In this document: positions 33,446 through 41,748 of the stretch, one piece after another
Position numbering within the stretch: the first letter of the stretch is position 1
Layout: each line of letters opens with the position of its first letter
Assembly: GCF_900129195.1 (NCBI RefSeq)
Contig: NZ_FQUY01000001.1
Coordinates: forward strand, 62,001 to 126,000
DNA: 64,000 nucleotides
DNA from: Desulforamulus putei DSM 12395
GTDB taxonomy: Bacteria; Bacillota; Desulfotomaculia; Desulfotomaculales; Desulfotomaculaceae
Direction: 5' to 3'
Notes under the pieces: model-generated
The model's input: the letters and a program-made list of their open reading frames with translations, nothing else
Database searches by the model: none
What the model was told of the DNA's origin: nothing
Translations under genes and position numbers: made by a program

Positions 33446-34126
33446 ATGATCCTAACATTAATAAGAACATTAATTTTATTTACCCTGGTGGTGGTTGCCT
33501 TACGGTTGATGGGGAAGCGGCAGATCGGCAAGCTTCAGCCCTACGAGTTGGTCATTATCGTTATGATTGCGGACCTGGCTGCCGTTCCCATGGAAGACAT
33601 CGGAATTCCCCTGATCAGCGGAATTATTCCCATTCTTACGCTGCTCTTTGTTGAAGTGACCATTTCTTTTCTTTCTTTGAAAAGCGAGCGGCTGCGGGGC
33701 GTGGTTTGCGGGACTCCCAGCGTACTGGTGGAAAACGGTAAAATAGTGGAGCCAGAACTTAAAAGGTTAAGATACAACATTAATGACCTGCTGGAACAGC
33801 TCCGGGCCAAAAATTTTCCCAACATTGCCGATGTAGAGTTTGCCATCCTGGAAACCAGCGGGGAAATCAGTGTTGTACCTAAATCCCAGAAAAGGCCGGT
33901 GAACCCGGCAGACCTTAATATTCCGACCAAATATGAAGGGATTCCCATGACACTGATTATTGACGGGTATGTATTTGATAATAATTTAAACAAAATTAAC
34001 CTTACCAGGGAATGGTTGAAAAAGGAGTTGCATAAATTTGGCGTTTCTGACTTCAAGCAGGTTTTGTTGGCTAGCCTGGATACCGAGGGCAATCTTTTTT
34101 ACCAGCTAAAAACCCGGACAGTTTAA
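33446..34126 (+). CDS. DUF421 (YetF-like) membrane protein
   Basis: 226 residues, ATG behind GGGGTGAG. Three membrane helices (about 3-22, 32-50, 55-72), then the soluble domain with RLRGVVCGTPSVLVENGKI and FAILETSGEISV. Same family as the N-terminal part of 2Duf but without DUF1657. It is divergent from the spore operon and followed by a DUF4363 gene, a frequent pairing. The exact role is not established. Confidence 0.88.
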   Translation: MILTLIRTLILFTLVVVALRLMGKRQIGKLQPYELVIIVMIADLAAVPMEDIGIPLISGIIPILTLLFVEVTISFLSLKSERLRGVVCGTPSVLVENGKIVEPELKRLRYNINDLLEQLRAKNFPNIADVEFAILETSGEISVVPKSQKRPVNPADLNIPTKYEGIPMTLIIDGYVFDNNLNKINLTREWLKKELHKFGVSDFKQVLLASLDTEGNLFYQLKTRTV

Positions 34127-34158
34127 ACAGCTAAAATATTTTTTAAAGAGGGGGTCCT

Positions 34159-34539
34159 ATGAGGTTATTTTCGGCTTTGTTCATCATGATCGTCCTGGTG
34201 GTGGCGCTGGGGCTATGGATAAATCATTCTTTGGAAACCGCCGCCCAAGAGTTATCCGCTAATGTCCGGCAGGTCAGCGAGGAGATAAAACGGTCCCACT
34301 GGCAGCAGGCCAACCGGCATATTGAGGTCCTGGAGAAAAACTGGCAGCGAACCGGCAAATGGTGGCCTGTGGTTTTGGATCATCAGGAGATAGACAATAT
34401 TGAATTTTCCCTGGCCAAGGTGAAAGAATATATTGCATCAAAGGATAAAGTGCAGTCCTTGGCGCAACTGTCTGAATTAAATTTAATGATTTTGCACCTG
34501 CCGGAAAAGGAAGCCCTGACCCTTAAAAACATTCTGTAA
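34159..34539 (+). CDS. DUF4363-family protein
   Basis: 126 residues, ATG behind GAGGGGGTCC, 32 bases after the DUF421 gene. One N-terminal membrane anchor (residues 4-22) and an extracytoplasmic helical domain with a WWPVVLDHQEID motif. Small DUF4363 proteins are regularly encoded next to DUF421 in spore formers, so it probably acts with that protein. Function unknown. Confidence 0.8.
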   Translation: MRLFSALFIMIVLVVALGLWINHSLETAAQELSANVRQVSEEIKRSHWQQANRHIEVLEKNWQRTGKWWPVVLDHQEIDNIEFSLAKVKEYIASKDKVQSLAQLSELNLMILHLPEKEALTLKNIL

Positions 34540-34627
34540 TGGTTACCACAGTCAGCTTACTTTGACTAATTTAGCAAATGGTGATCTTTTTTCAATGACT
34601 TGAGCAAGAAAGTCAAGGTAACACAAA

Positions 34628-34649
34628 GAGCCGGGGGCAGCCCCGACTC
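34628..34649 (-). terminator. terminator of permease gene
   Basis: 9-bp stem GAGTCGGGG/CCCCGGCTC (one G-U) with a 4-base loop, followed on the minus strand by TTTGTGTT. Confidence 0.75.
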
Positions 34650-34657
34650 CTTGTATG

Positions 34658-35935
34658 TTATCTCAAATAAAACAGCAGCAGGTAGACCGTACTTATGACA
34701 ATGGACAAAATCATTAAGGGGAAAGCCACTTTCATAAAGCCAAGAAAGCTTAAGGGTGTTCCCCTTTTTTCAGCCATCCCGGCCACAATGACATTGGCGG
34801 CAGCCCCCACCAGAGAACCGTTGCCACCCAGGCAGGCCCCCAGGGCCAGAGACCACCAGAGGGGATCCAGGTTGCTGATGCCGCCCATCTGGCCCATTTG
34901 CTGCAGCAAAGGAATCATGGTGGCCACAAAGGGGATGTTATCCACAAAGGCGGAGGCAAGGGCGGAAAGCCATAGAATCAGTAAACCGGTGGAAAGAATT
35001 TCCCCGCCTGTTATATGCAATGCGGATTCGGCAATCCAGTGAATGACACCGGACTCTTCCAGCCCGCCCACAACGATAAACAAACCGACAAAGAAGAAAA
35101 TGGTGGGCCACTCCACAGTCTCTAAAACGTGCTCAGGCTCCTCCCTGGTCATGAGTAGCAGCAAAACTGCGCCGCCCAGGGCGATGGTAGCCGTTGGCAT
35201 GTGAATGACGCTGTGCAGGGCAAAACCGGCGATGGTTAAAGACAGCGCTATAAGAGACTTCTTTAGAAGCTTCGCATCTTTAATTTCTTCTTCCGGGTTA
35301 AGGGCGGTGATTTCAGCCATCCGCTTGGGGTCCGCCTGCAGATCTTTACGATAAATGAAGCGCAAAATGGCAATGGTGACAATGAAAATGACAATTGCCA
35401 CGGGGGTCAGATTATAAATAAAATCCATGAAGGACAAACCGGCCGGGCCGCTGATCATGATGTTCGGCGGGTCACCGATCAATGTGGCCGTTCCCCCGAT
35501 GTTACTGGCCATGATTTCAGTGATTAAAAAGGGAACGACATTTACCTGCAGCTGGCGGCAAATGGAAAAGGTAACCGGAACAATCAGCAGCACAGCTGTC
35601 ACATTATCCAGCAAGGCAGAGGCCGCTGCTGTGATGGTTGCCAGCAAAACCAGCAGTTTTAAGGGGTCTCCCTTTGCGGCCACTGCAGACTTCACTGCCA
35701 GGTATTCAAAGACGCCGGTTCTTCTGGTAATGGACACGATAATCATCATGCCCACCAGCAGGCCAATGGTATTCCAGTCAATATAGTGAATGGCCTTTTC
35801 CTGCGTTACGATGCCGGTGAAGAGCACCAGCACTGCCCCGGCCAGGGCCACCACGGTGCGCGGCAGTTTTTCCGATACAATGAAGGCATAGGTTATAACA
35901 AAAATGATTGAGGCCAGAATAAATTGATTATCCAT
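34658..35935 (-). CDS. ArsB/NhaD-type ion permease
   Basis: 425 residues from ATG 35935, six bases after AAAGGAGTG; the TTG at 35953 precedes the site. Eleven or so membrane segments over the whole length. Motifs ALLDNVTAVLLIVPVT, GGTATLIGDPPNIMI and AFVDNIPFVATMIPL are the paired signatures of the ion transporter superfamily that holds ArsB, NhaD and citrate permeases. The substrate cannot be told. Expression seems controlled by a terminator in its leader. Confidence 0.88.
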   Translation of the reverse strand: MDNQFILASIIFVITYAFIVSEKLPRTVVALAGAVLVLFTGIVTQEKAIHYIDWNTIGLLVGMMIIVSITRRTGVFEYLAVKSAVAAKGDPLKLLVLLATITAAASALLDNVTAVLLIVPVTFSICRQLQVNVVPFLITEIMASNIGGTATLIGDPPNIMISGPAGLSFMDFIYNLTPVAIVIFIVTIAILRFIYRKDLQADPKRMAEITALNPEEEIKDAKLLKKSLIALSLTIAGFALHSVIHMPTATIALGGAVLLLLMTREEPEHVLETVEWPTIFFFVGLFIVVGGLEESGVIHWIAESALHITGGEILSTGLLILWLSALASAFVDNIPFVATMIPLLQQMGQMGGISNLDPLWWSLALGACLGGNGSLVGAAANVIVAGMAEKRGTPLSFLGFMKVAFPLMILSIVISTVYLLLFYLR

Positions 35936-36014
35936 ATTGTACACTCCTTTCAAAAATACTGCATAAATTGGCTGGGAACTATGATTACAAGGTGCTTCAC
36001 CTCCTGTTTTTGGG

Positions 36015-36053
36015 CAAAAAAGAAAGGAGGGTAGCCCAAAAAAAAGCTACCCC
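36015..36053 (-). promoter_or_regulatory. leader attenuator of permease gene
   Basis: On the minus strand GGGTAGC, nine T, GG, GCTACCC, then TCCTTTCTTTTTT: a Rho-independent terminator 80 bases before the start codon and downstream of a good promoter. Upstream in the same leader TGTGCCAA and TTGGCACA (36074-36106) form another hairpin. This layout is that of a riboswitch or attenuation leader; no known class was recognised. Confidence 0.55.
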
Positions 36054-36137
36054 CCCCGTTAGCTTAAAATCCTTGTGCCAAAAAGAAACAAAAATATCTT
36101 GGCACAACACGTCGAGGACATTATTTAGTTCAATAAA

Positions 36138-36166
36138 ATTATAACAAAAGGGAAAAAGGTTGTCTA
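36138..36166 (-). promoter_or_regulatory. sigma-A promoter of permease leader
   Basis: Minus strand TAGACA, 17-base spacer, perfect TATAAT. The start is about 195 bases before the permease ATG. Confidence 0.7.
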
Positions 36167-36318
36167 TGAAAAAGACTGGAATATCTATATTTTATTTAAA
36201 AAAATCCATATAATTAACTGTACCAGTTCGTTTGGACCGATACCTACGAGAAACTTAACAGTGCCGAATGAGGGGGATGGGAGACCGTCCCTTTTGTTGT
36301 GGCAGGAAGGTAGCAAAG

Positions 36319-36347
36319 TTGACAAGGAAAATTCACACATCTATATT
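36319..36347 (+). promoter_or_regulatory. sigma-A promoter of htpG
   Basis: TTGACA, 17-base spacer, TATATT. The predicted start near 36354 falls on an upstream in-frame ATG, which excludes that ATG as the initiator. No CIRCE repeat was seen. Confidence 0.8.
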
Positions 36348-36397
36348 ATTTAATGGGAACATTTCACCACTTATCAGTGCAGGAGGTAGGTAAAGAA

Positions 36398-38245
36398 ATG
36401 ACAGGGCAAGTGAAGGATGAAAGGTTCGAATTTCAAGCCGAAGTGAAGCAGTTGCTGGATATTGTCATTCATTCCCTTTATACTGATCGGGAAATTTTCC
36501 TGCGGGAGTTAATTTCAAACGCCGCCGACGCACTGGAAAAACTCCGCTACCAAAAATTAACCAGCCAAGAAATTGTGGATGGGGATCTTCCCCTGGAAAT
36601 ATCCATTGAGTTGGATGAGAAAAATCATACCTTGAAGATCTCGGATACCGGTATCGGTATGACCCGGGACGAGTTGGTGACAAACCTGGGCACCATTGCC
36701 CACTCCGGCTCCAGGGCCTTTCTCAAATACTTGGCCGAGGGAGACAAGAAAGATGTTAACCTGATTGGCCGGTTCGGTGTAGGGTTTTATTCTGCCTTTA
36801 TGGTCGCAGACAAGGTGACAGTGGAAACCCGTTCCTATCAGCCGGGGGCCGCCGGCTGCCTCTGGTCTTCGGAAGGGACCGGCAGTTATACCATTGCTGA
36901 AGCAGAGGGGCTGCGCCGGGGAACCAAAATAACGCTGTATTTGAAAGAAGATGCTCGGGAGTTTGCTCGGGAAGCTACGGTTAAAAGAATCATTAAACAG
37001 TACTCCGGTTTTGTGCCGTTTCCCATCTTATTAAACGGCGACAAGGTGAATACCGTTCAGGCCATTTGGACCAAAAACAAAAATGAAGTTACAGAAGAAG
37101 AGTATAACGAGTTCTACAAATACCTGGCCAATGCCTATGACGAGCCGCTGCTCCGGCTGCATTTTTCCGCAGATGCGCCCCTGACCATTAATGCCCTGCT
37201 GTTTGTGCCCAAAGACAACTTTGAGCGCTTTGGTTTTGGCAGGCTGGAACCCGGTGTTAACTTGTACTGCAGAAAGGTGTTAATCCAGCAGCAGTCCAAA
37301 GACATCCTGCCCGAATGGCTGCGTTTTGTCAAGGGTGTGGTGGACAGCGAAGAACTGCCGCTGAACATTTCCCGGGAAACCATGCAGGACAGCGCTCTCA
37401 TGGCCAAGCTGCGTAAAGTGATTACCTCACGTTTCCTTAAATTCCTGCAGGAGCAGGCCAAATCCGAGCCTGAAAAATACAAGGAATTCTGGAAAAATTT
37501 CGGGATGTTTATCAAGGAAGGGGCGGCAACTGACTTTACCCACCGCAAAGAATTGGTAGGCCTGTTGAGATTTTCCTCCTCCCGATCCGGCGAGGGGGAA
37601 CTGGTCTCCCTGAAGGACTATGTCGAAAGAATGAAGGAAGGGCAAAAGGATATTTACTTTATTAACGGGCCCACCAAAGAAGTCATTGAATCCAGCCCTT
37701 ACCTGGAAGTATTCCAGGATCAGGATATAGAAGTGTTGTTTACCCACGAACCGGTGGAGGACTATATCCTGAGCCAGTTAGGAGAGTTTGAAGGGAAAAA
37801 ATTGGTATCCATCGACCAGGCCGCACTGGAATTGCCGGGGACCCGGAAGCCTGACGGTGATGCCCTGAACCCGGAGCAGGTGGAAGAACTGACCCGGTGG
37901 TTGAAGGAAGTGCTTGGTGATAAGGTCACTGAAGTAAGAGAGTCCAGGCGTCTTTCCACCAGCCCGGCCATCGTACTGAATCCCGATCACCTGACCGGCA
38001 GCTTACAGAGAATGATGCAGGTGATGAATAAGGACATCAATGCCATCGGCCCGAAGGTGTTGGAGATCAATACCTCTCACCCGGTTATCAAGCGCTTATG
38101 CGAGTTAAGCCGGAAGGACGATTCCTTCGCCAGGTTGGCGGCTGAACAATTATTTGACAATGCCTTAATTTCCGCAGGTTTAATTGTCGACCCCAGGGCA
38201 ATGGTCCACCGCATGAACCAGATTTTAGAGAAAGCATTGCAATAG
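36398..38245 (+). CDS. htpG: molecular chaperone HtpG (Hsp90)
   Basis: 615 residues from ATG 36398, behind CAGGAGG. The N-terminal GHKL ATPase domain has LISNAADALEKLR, ISDTGIGMT and GRFGVGFYSAF. The middle domain has NISRETMQ. The C-terminal dimerisation domain ends at the last residue, without a eukaryotic MEEVD tail. Cytosolic ATP-dependent chaperone. Single gene with its own promoter. Confidence 0.96.
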   Translation: MTGQVKDERFEFQAEVKQLLDIVIHSLYTDREIFLRELISNAADALEKLRYQKLTSQEIVDGDLPLEISIELDEKNHTLKISDTGIGMTRDELVTNLGTIAHSGSRAFLKYLAEGDKKDVNLIGRFGVGFYSAFMVADKVTVETRSYQPGAAGCLWSSEGTGSYTIAEAEGLRRGTKITLYLKEDAREFAREATVKRIIKQYSGFVPFPILLNGDKVNTVQAIWTKNKNEVTEEEYNEFYKYLANAYDEPLLRLHFSADAPLTINALLFVPKDNFERFGFGRLEPGVNLYCRKVLIQQQSKDILPEWLRFVKGVVDSEELPLNISRETMQDSALMAKLRKVITSRFLKFLQEQAKSEPEKYKEFWKNFGMFIKEGAATDFTHRKELVGLLRFSSSRSGEGELVSLKDYVERMKEGQKDIYFINGPTKEVIESSPYLEVFQDQDIEVLFTHEPVEDYILSQLGEFEGKKLVSIDQAALELPGTRKPDGDALNPEQVEELTRWLKEVLGDKVTEVRESRRLSTSPAIVLNPDHLTGSLQRMMQVMNKDINAIGPKVLEINTSHPVIKRLCELSRKDDSFARLAAEQLFDNALISAGLIVDPRAMVHRMNQILEKALQ

Positions 38246-38253
38246 ACTTACCC

Positions 38254-38289
38254 AACCCCCCTGTACAGTGAAGTGCGCAGGGGGTTTGG
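38254..38289 (+). terminator. possible terminator of htpG
   Basis: A run of C (CCAACCCCCCTG) pairs imperfectly with CAGGGGGTTTGG across a 14-base loop. There is no good T-run after it. Confidence 0.4.
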
Positions 38290-38421
38290 TATGATCTGCT
38301 ATGATTTTACAAATATATCAATTATTTTTTAAATATCTTCCAAGGCATAGGAGAAGGGTTATCCAAAAGAATGAAGAAGTACCGTATATTATATAATATA
38401 AGCTGTTGAGGTGACCGGCGG

Positions 38422-38829
38422 ATGATTTTCCTCAAAGAGTTAAGAGTAAAAACCAATAACCGGCTGGCGTTCATTGATATTTCCGGTCCTGTTTCTCAAG
38501 CGGTGGCTGAAACGGGCGTCAGGGAAGGCTCCGTGCTAATATTTATCCCCCATACCACAGCTGCAGTAACCCTTAACGAGAATGCAGATCCGGATGTGAT
38601 AGAGGATATTAAGGAAATTATTCGGCAACTGGTCCCCCGGGAAGGCCCTTACAGACACCGGGAAGGGAATACAGCCGCTCACATGATGGCCAGTCTCATG
38701 GGAAGTTCGCAAAGGATTATCATTCACCAGGGAAAATTACTGCTGGGCACATGGCAGGGCATCTACCTGGCGGAATTTGACGGTCCTAGGGAGCGGCGTG
38801 TCATCCTGCAGGTGCAAGGAGATGGTTGA
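38422..38829 (+). CDS. YjbQ/UPF0047 family protein
   Basis: 135 residues, ATG behind TTGAGGTGACC. Family motifs: IPHTTAAVTLNENADP, HREGNTAAHMMASLMGSS and GTWQGIYLAEFDGPRERR. UPF0047 proteins are trimeric and have thiamine-phosphate-synthase side activity; the true role is unsettled. The stop lies just ahead of the macro-domain gene, and the two form a likely operon. Confidence 0.9.
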   Translation: MIFLKELRVKTNNRLAFIDISGPVSQAVAETGVREGSVLIFIPHTTAAVTLNENADPDVIEDIKEIIRQLVPREGPYRHREGNTAAHMMASLMGSSQRIIIHQGKLLLGTWQGIYLAEFDGPRERRVILQVQGDG

Positions 38830-38867
38830 CCATCAAGTATAAAAAGTTTCGGGAGGGGTTAATCAAA

Positions 38868-39398
38868 TTGAAAAAGACATTGTCCGGTATTACCGTGGAC
38901 TGTGTAAAGGGGGACATTGCCGCCCAGAAGGGGTATGATGCGGTGGTTAATGCCGCCAATGCCTGGTTGAGACCGGGAGGAGGGGTGGCCGGTTTTATTC
39001 ATGCGGCGGCCGGGCCGGGACTGGTGGAAGAGTGCCGGCCGCTGGCGCCCATTAAGCCCGGACAGGCTGTCATAACCAGCGGCTGCAACCTCCCCAACCG
39101 CTATGTGATCCATTGTCTCGGGCCGGTATATGGCAAAGACGAACCGGCCGATCAATTGCTGGCTGATTGTTACCGGAATGCCCTCAAGCTGGCAGAACAG
39201 CACAAGGTGGTATCCATAGCCTTTCCGGTTATATCCACGGGGGCTTTTGGTTACCCCTTTAAAGAAGCCGTTCAGGTAATTTTAACAACCCTTAAAGAAA
39301 TGATGCCTCATTTAAAGTCCGTTAAAAGAATTACCTTTGTGACGAGAAACGATGAGAAATACAATATTTTAAAGAAAGAGCTGGCCAATTTTTACTAA
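38868..39398 (+). CDS. macro-domain ADP-ribose-binding protein
   Basis: 176 residues from TTG 38868, nine bases after GGGAGGGG; an upstream TTG at 38826 overlaps the yjbQ stop and lacks a site. Macro-domain signatures: VKGDIAAQKGYDAVVNAANAW, GGGVAGFIHAAAG and STGAFGYP. These enzymes remove ADP-ribose or O-acetyl groups from ADP-ribosylated proteins or nucleic acid. Cytosolic, second gene after yjbQ. Confidence 0.9.
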   Translation: MKKTLSGITVDCVKGDIAAQKGYDAVVNAANAWLRPGGGVAGFIHAAAGPGLVEECRPLAPIKPGQAVITSGCNLPNRYVIHCLGPVYGKDEPADQLLADCYRNALKLAEQHKVVSIAFPVISTGAFGYPFKEAVQVILTTLKEMMPHLKSVKRITFVTRNDEKYNILKKELANFY

Positions 39399-39423
39399 TA
39401 CGAAGGGGGTTGGGGCGAACAAA

Positions 39424-39451
39424 AGGAACCGGCTCCGGGGAGCCGGTTCCT
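39424..39451 (-). terminator. terminator of sugar-binding lipoprotein gene
   Basis: Perfect 11-bp stem AGGAACCGGCT/AGCCGGTTCCT with a 6-base loop, followed on the minus strand by TTTTGTT. It may also stop the plus-strand macro-domain transcript. Confidence 0.8.
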
Positions 39452-39473
39452 ATCAAATCTGCTGTGGGCACAG

Positions 39474-40907
39474 TTACTGACCGCCGCCCTGCTGGCCCTG
39501 TTGACCGCCCTGTTTTTCACTGTCGTCGGCCTGTTCAATCTTTTGAATTTCACCCTCCACTTCCACTTCCATGACCTTACCTTCCTGGGTGACGATTCTT
39601 AACTTGGTTTTCTTCCCTTGCTGCCCCTGGCCACCCTGGCCGGAGCCTTCCTGGGATTGACCTTCCGCAGATTGTTCTCCCGCAGAACCTTGCTGCTGGT
39701 TGTCCTGCTGTCCCTGCTGTTGTTTCTGCTGTTCCTCTTCTTTCAGTTTACCCCAGCGAGCTTCCAATAAGTGGACCTGACTCTTGTCAATCAAACGCAC
39801 CGGAATAATTTTGGCAGGGATATCGAAATTGCCGTTTTGTACGCGGGTATCATTGTTCCAGGTGCCTTTGTTGGCCAGGTCCAGGGCTGCCTCCAAGGCG
39901 AAATTCGCCAGCAGTTCGGGCATGATATCTACTTCTGCATCGTGCTGACCGGCCGCAAGGGACTGGGAATTTTTGTGATCCGCTCCTACCCCCACCGTGA
40001 TAACGCGTTTCTCCAACCCTTCACTTCTGAGAACCGAAACTGCTGCGTTTGCCATCGGGCCGTCTGTGGCCAGGATGGCGTCCACAGCACCGCTTTTAAG
40101 AGTGTTCATAACTGTCATTCGAGCCATTTCCGGGTCCCCTTTGGGATGCTCAATGACTTTAATCTCTGCAATGTTTTTACTTTGCTGCAGCACGTCCTTG
40201 GCGGCGGTGGCAATTAATTGGGATACCGTATCATGGGGATCACCCTTAAGGATTAAAACTTTTACGTTATTTTTAGCCGCTGGACTTTGTTGCTGGTTCT
40301 GTTGTCCACCTTGCTGGCCTTGACCGCTCTGCTGCTGACCACTGCCCTGACTGCCCTGCCCTTGACCGCCTTGCTGCTGCCCGCCCTGGCCACCCTGTTG
40401 CTGGCCGCCACCCTGGTTGCCCTGGCCCTGACCGTTCATTTGGTTCAAAACAAACCGTCCTTCTAATTCACCGGCCCTGACATGATCGGCGGCCACATAA
40501 CCGTCCAGAGGCGCGTTAAAAGGAAGCGTTTCTAACCCCACCACTTTAATTTTGGCTTGCATAATTTTGTCCACCAGCTTTGCCCCTTCCCGGGGGTCAA
40601 CGGTCTGCAAGATAATAGCCTTTACCTTTTGTTTTATTAACTTGTCAACATCCTTTTCCTGTTGGCCGGGATCCATTTTGGCATCGGTAAAGACGAGTTG
40701 AACTTTATCCTTTTTACTCCTCTCTTGCATGAATTTTTTGATGCTCTGGTTGCCGTCAAATTCCATGGAGGCCAGACTGACTCCGATTTTTACTTTATTA
40801 CCGGTTTCGGGTTTTTGCTGAGCTTCTTGTCCGGGACAGCCGGTTATGAAAGTAAAGGAAAACAATAAAAGGGACAACAATACTACCATCCGGGTTGGTT
40901 GCTCCAT
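39474..40907 (-). CDS. RbsB-like sugar-binding lipoprotein with Q/G-rich tracts
   Basis: 477 residues from ATG 40907, behind GAGGTGACAATC; earlier in-frame ATGs lack a site. Leader with lipobox ITGC. Two-lobed periplasmic-binding fold of the ribose/galactose class (KIGVSLASMEFDG, IILQTVDPREGAKLVDKI, VVGLETLPFNAPLDGYVAADH, DAILATDGPMANAA). Unusually, about 60 residues of Gln/Gly repeat interrupt the fold near residue 160, and another Q/G/E-rich tract lies near the C-terminus. No permease or ATPase gene is nearby, so it may act as a sensor. It probably binds a sugar or similar ligand. Confidence 0.8.
   Translation of the reverse strand: MEQPTRMVVLLSLLLFSFTFITGCPGQEAQQKPETGNKVKIGVSLASMEFDGNQSIKKFMQERSKKDKVQLVFTDAKMDPGQQEKDVDKLIKQKVKAIILQTVDPREGAKLVDKIMQAKIKVVGLETLPFNAPLDGYVAADHVRAGELEGRFVLNQMNGQGQGNQGGGQQQGGQGGQQQGGQGQGSQGSGQQQSGQGQQGGQQNQQQSPAAKNNVKVLILKGDPHDTVSQLIATAAKDVLQQSKNIAEIKVIEHPKGDPEMARMTVMNTLKSGAVDAILATDGPMANAAVSVLRSEGLEKRVITVGVGADHKNSQSLAAGQHDAEVDIMPELLANFALEAALDLANKGTWNNDTRVQNGNFDIPAKIIPVRLIDKSQVHLLEARWGKLKEEEQQKQQQGQQDNQQQGSAGEQSAEGQSQEGSGQGGQGQQGKKTKLRIVTQEGKVMEVEVEGEIQKIEQADDSEKQGGQQGQQGGGQ
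40275..40435 (-). repeat. low-complexity coding repeat (Gln/Gly)
   Basis: Degenerate CAG/GGN-rich tandem repeats (units such as GGCCAGGGTGGCCAGCAG on the coding strand) inside the lipoprotein gene. Units vary in length and codon, so this is an expanding low-complexity tract, not a CRISPR array. Confidence 0.7.
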
Positions 40908-41039
40908 GATTGTCACCTCTTTAAATCGTCTTACATCTATTATTGCTGAAAAGAAAAGAAATATTAGGTTTTTAAAAAAGGTAAAAGGAAAAATGACCAG
41001 GATCACAATACATCAGGGCTTTTGTACACCGAACATAAA

Positions 41040-41075
41040 AAGACCAGGTCGCTTATCTGCGTGCGATCTGGTCTT
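41040..41075. terminator. bidirectional terminator after DUF5317/HD-GYP operon
   Basis: 13-bp stem AAGACCAGGTCGC/GCGATCTGGTCTT (one G-T), 10-base loop, with T-runs on both sides. Confidence 0.8.
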
Positions 41076-41151
41076 TTTCCGTTAATCCTCTTTTTTTTTC
41101 TCGTGTAAAACCTGGCCCAATCACCGTCGGATATGTTAACCTGTGTTCCAT

Positions 41152-41745
41152 TTAGCGGGTAATTGTATATCTTGTAATCTTATGATTCGGAAAATGGGTG
41201 GATTTTAGGTAATGCCAGACAAATATACAGCCGCCAACGGTTAATATGATATCACCGATGCTGAAAACTCTGGTCACCAGAACCCAGTCGGGCATGCGGA
41301 ATATATCACACAGGTAATAAAATTTTGTGTCAGGTCCGGTAAGGACATAGTTAAAGGCAGGTAAACCCTGGTTAATTTTTTCCAGATCTTCCGCCGTGGC
41401 AACAATATGCAGATATTCACGCTTGACCGGCATATACCCGCCGTTAAAGCCAATTGCTAGGGCATTACAAATGAATCCTGTGGCAACCAGGCCAAAACCG
41501 CGCAGGCGAAAGTTCAGTAATAAAAAAAGGGCAATTAAAACCAGTGAGATAATATAAAGATAAAAAGCCAGGTTATCAGAGATGCCAAACGTATACCGGA
41601 GAGGGGTATGAGTTACTAATTTTATTGTTACTGCAACCACAGGAAGCCATGAATGGCGAATATTTATTTGTTTAAGGTTTTGCAAGGTTCCGCCGGTCAT
41701 TAATGCAAGAATGATGGTAATAAATACGATTAACACAAAAATCAT
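41152..41745 (-). CDS. DUF5317 membrane protein
   Basis: 197 residues, ATG behind GGAGGTAAGCC. Five or six membrane helices with the family's NALAIGFNGGYMPV motif and a C-terminal helix holding SIGDIILTVGG. It is three bases downstream of the HD-GYP gene. DUF5317 genes often sit beside HD-GYP genes in Clostridia. Function unknown; it may be a membrane sensor for the phosphodiesterase. Confidence 0.82.
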   Translation of the reverse strand: MIFVLIVFITIILALMTGGTLQNLKQINIRHSWLPVVAVTIKLVTHTPLRYTFGISDNLAFYLYIISLVLIALFLLLNFRLRGFGLVATGFICNALAIGFNGGYMPVKREYLHIVATAEDLEKINQGLPAFNYVLTGPDTKFYYLCDIFRMPDWVLVTRVFSIGDIILTVGGCIFVWHYLKSTHFPNHKITRYTITR

Positions 41746-41748
41746 GGC

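Noticed and set aside
40275-40435. Repetitive tract looked at as a possible CRISPR array
   Set aside because: Units are irregular and in frame with a lipoprotein gene, with no constant repeat or unique spacers.
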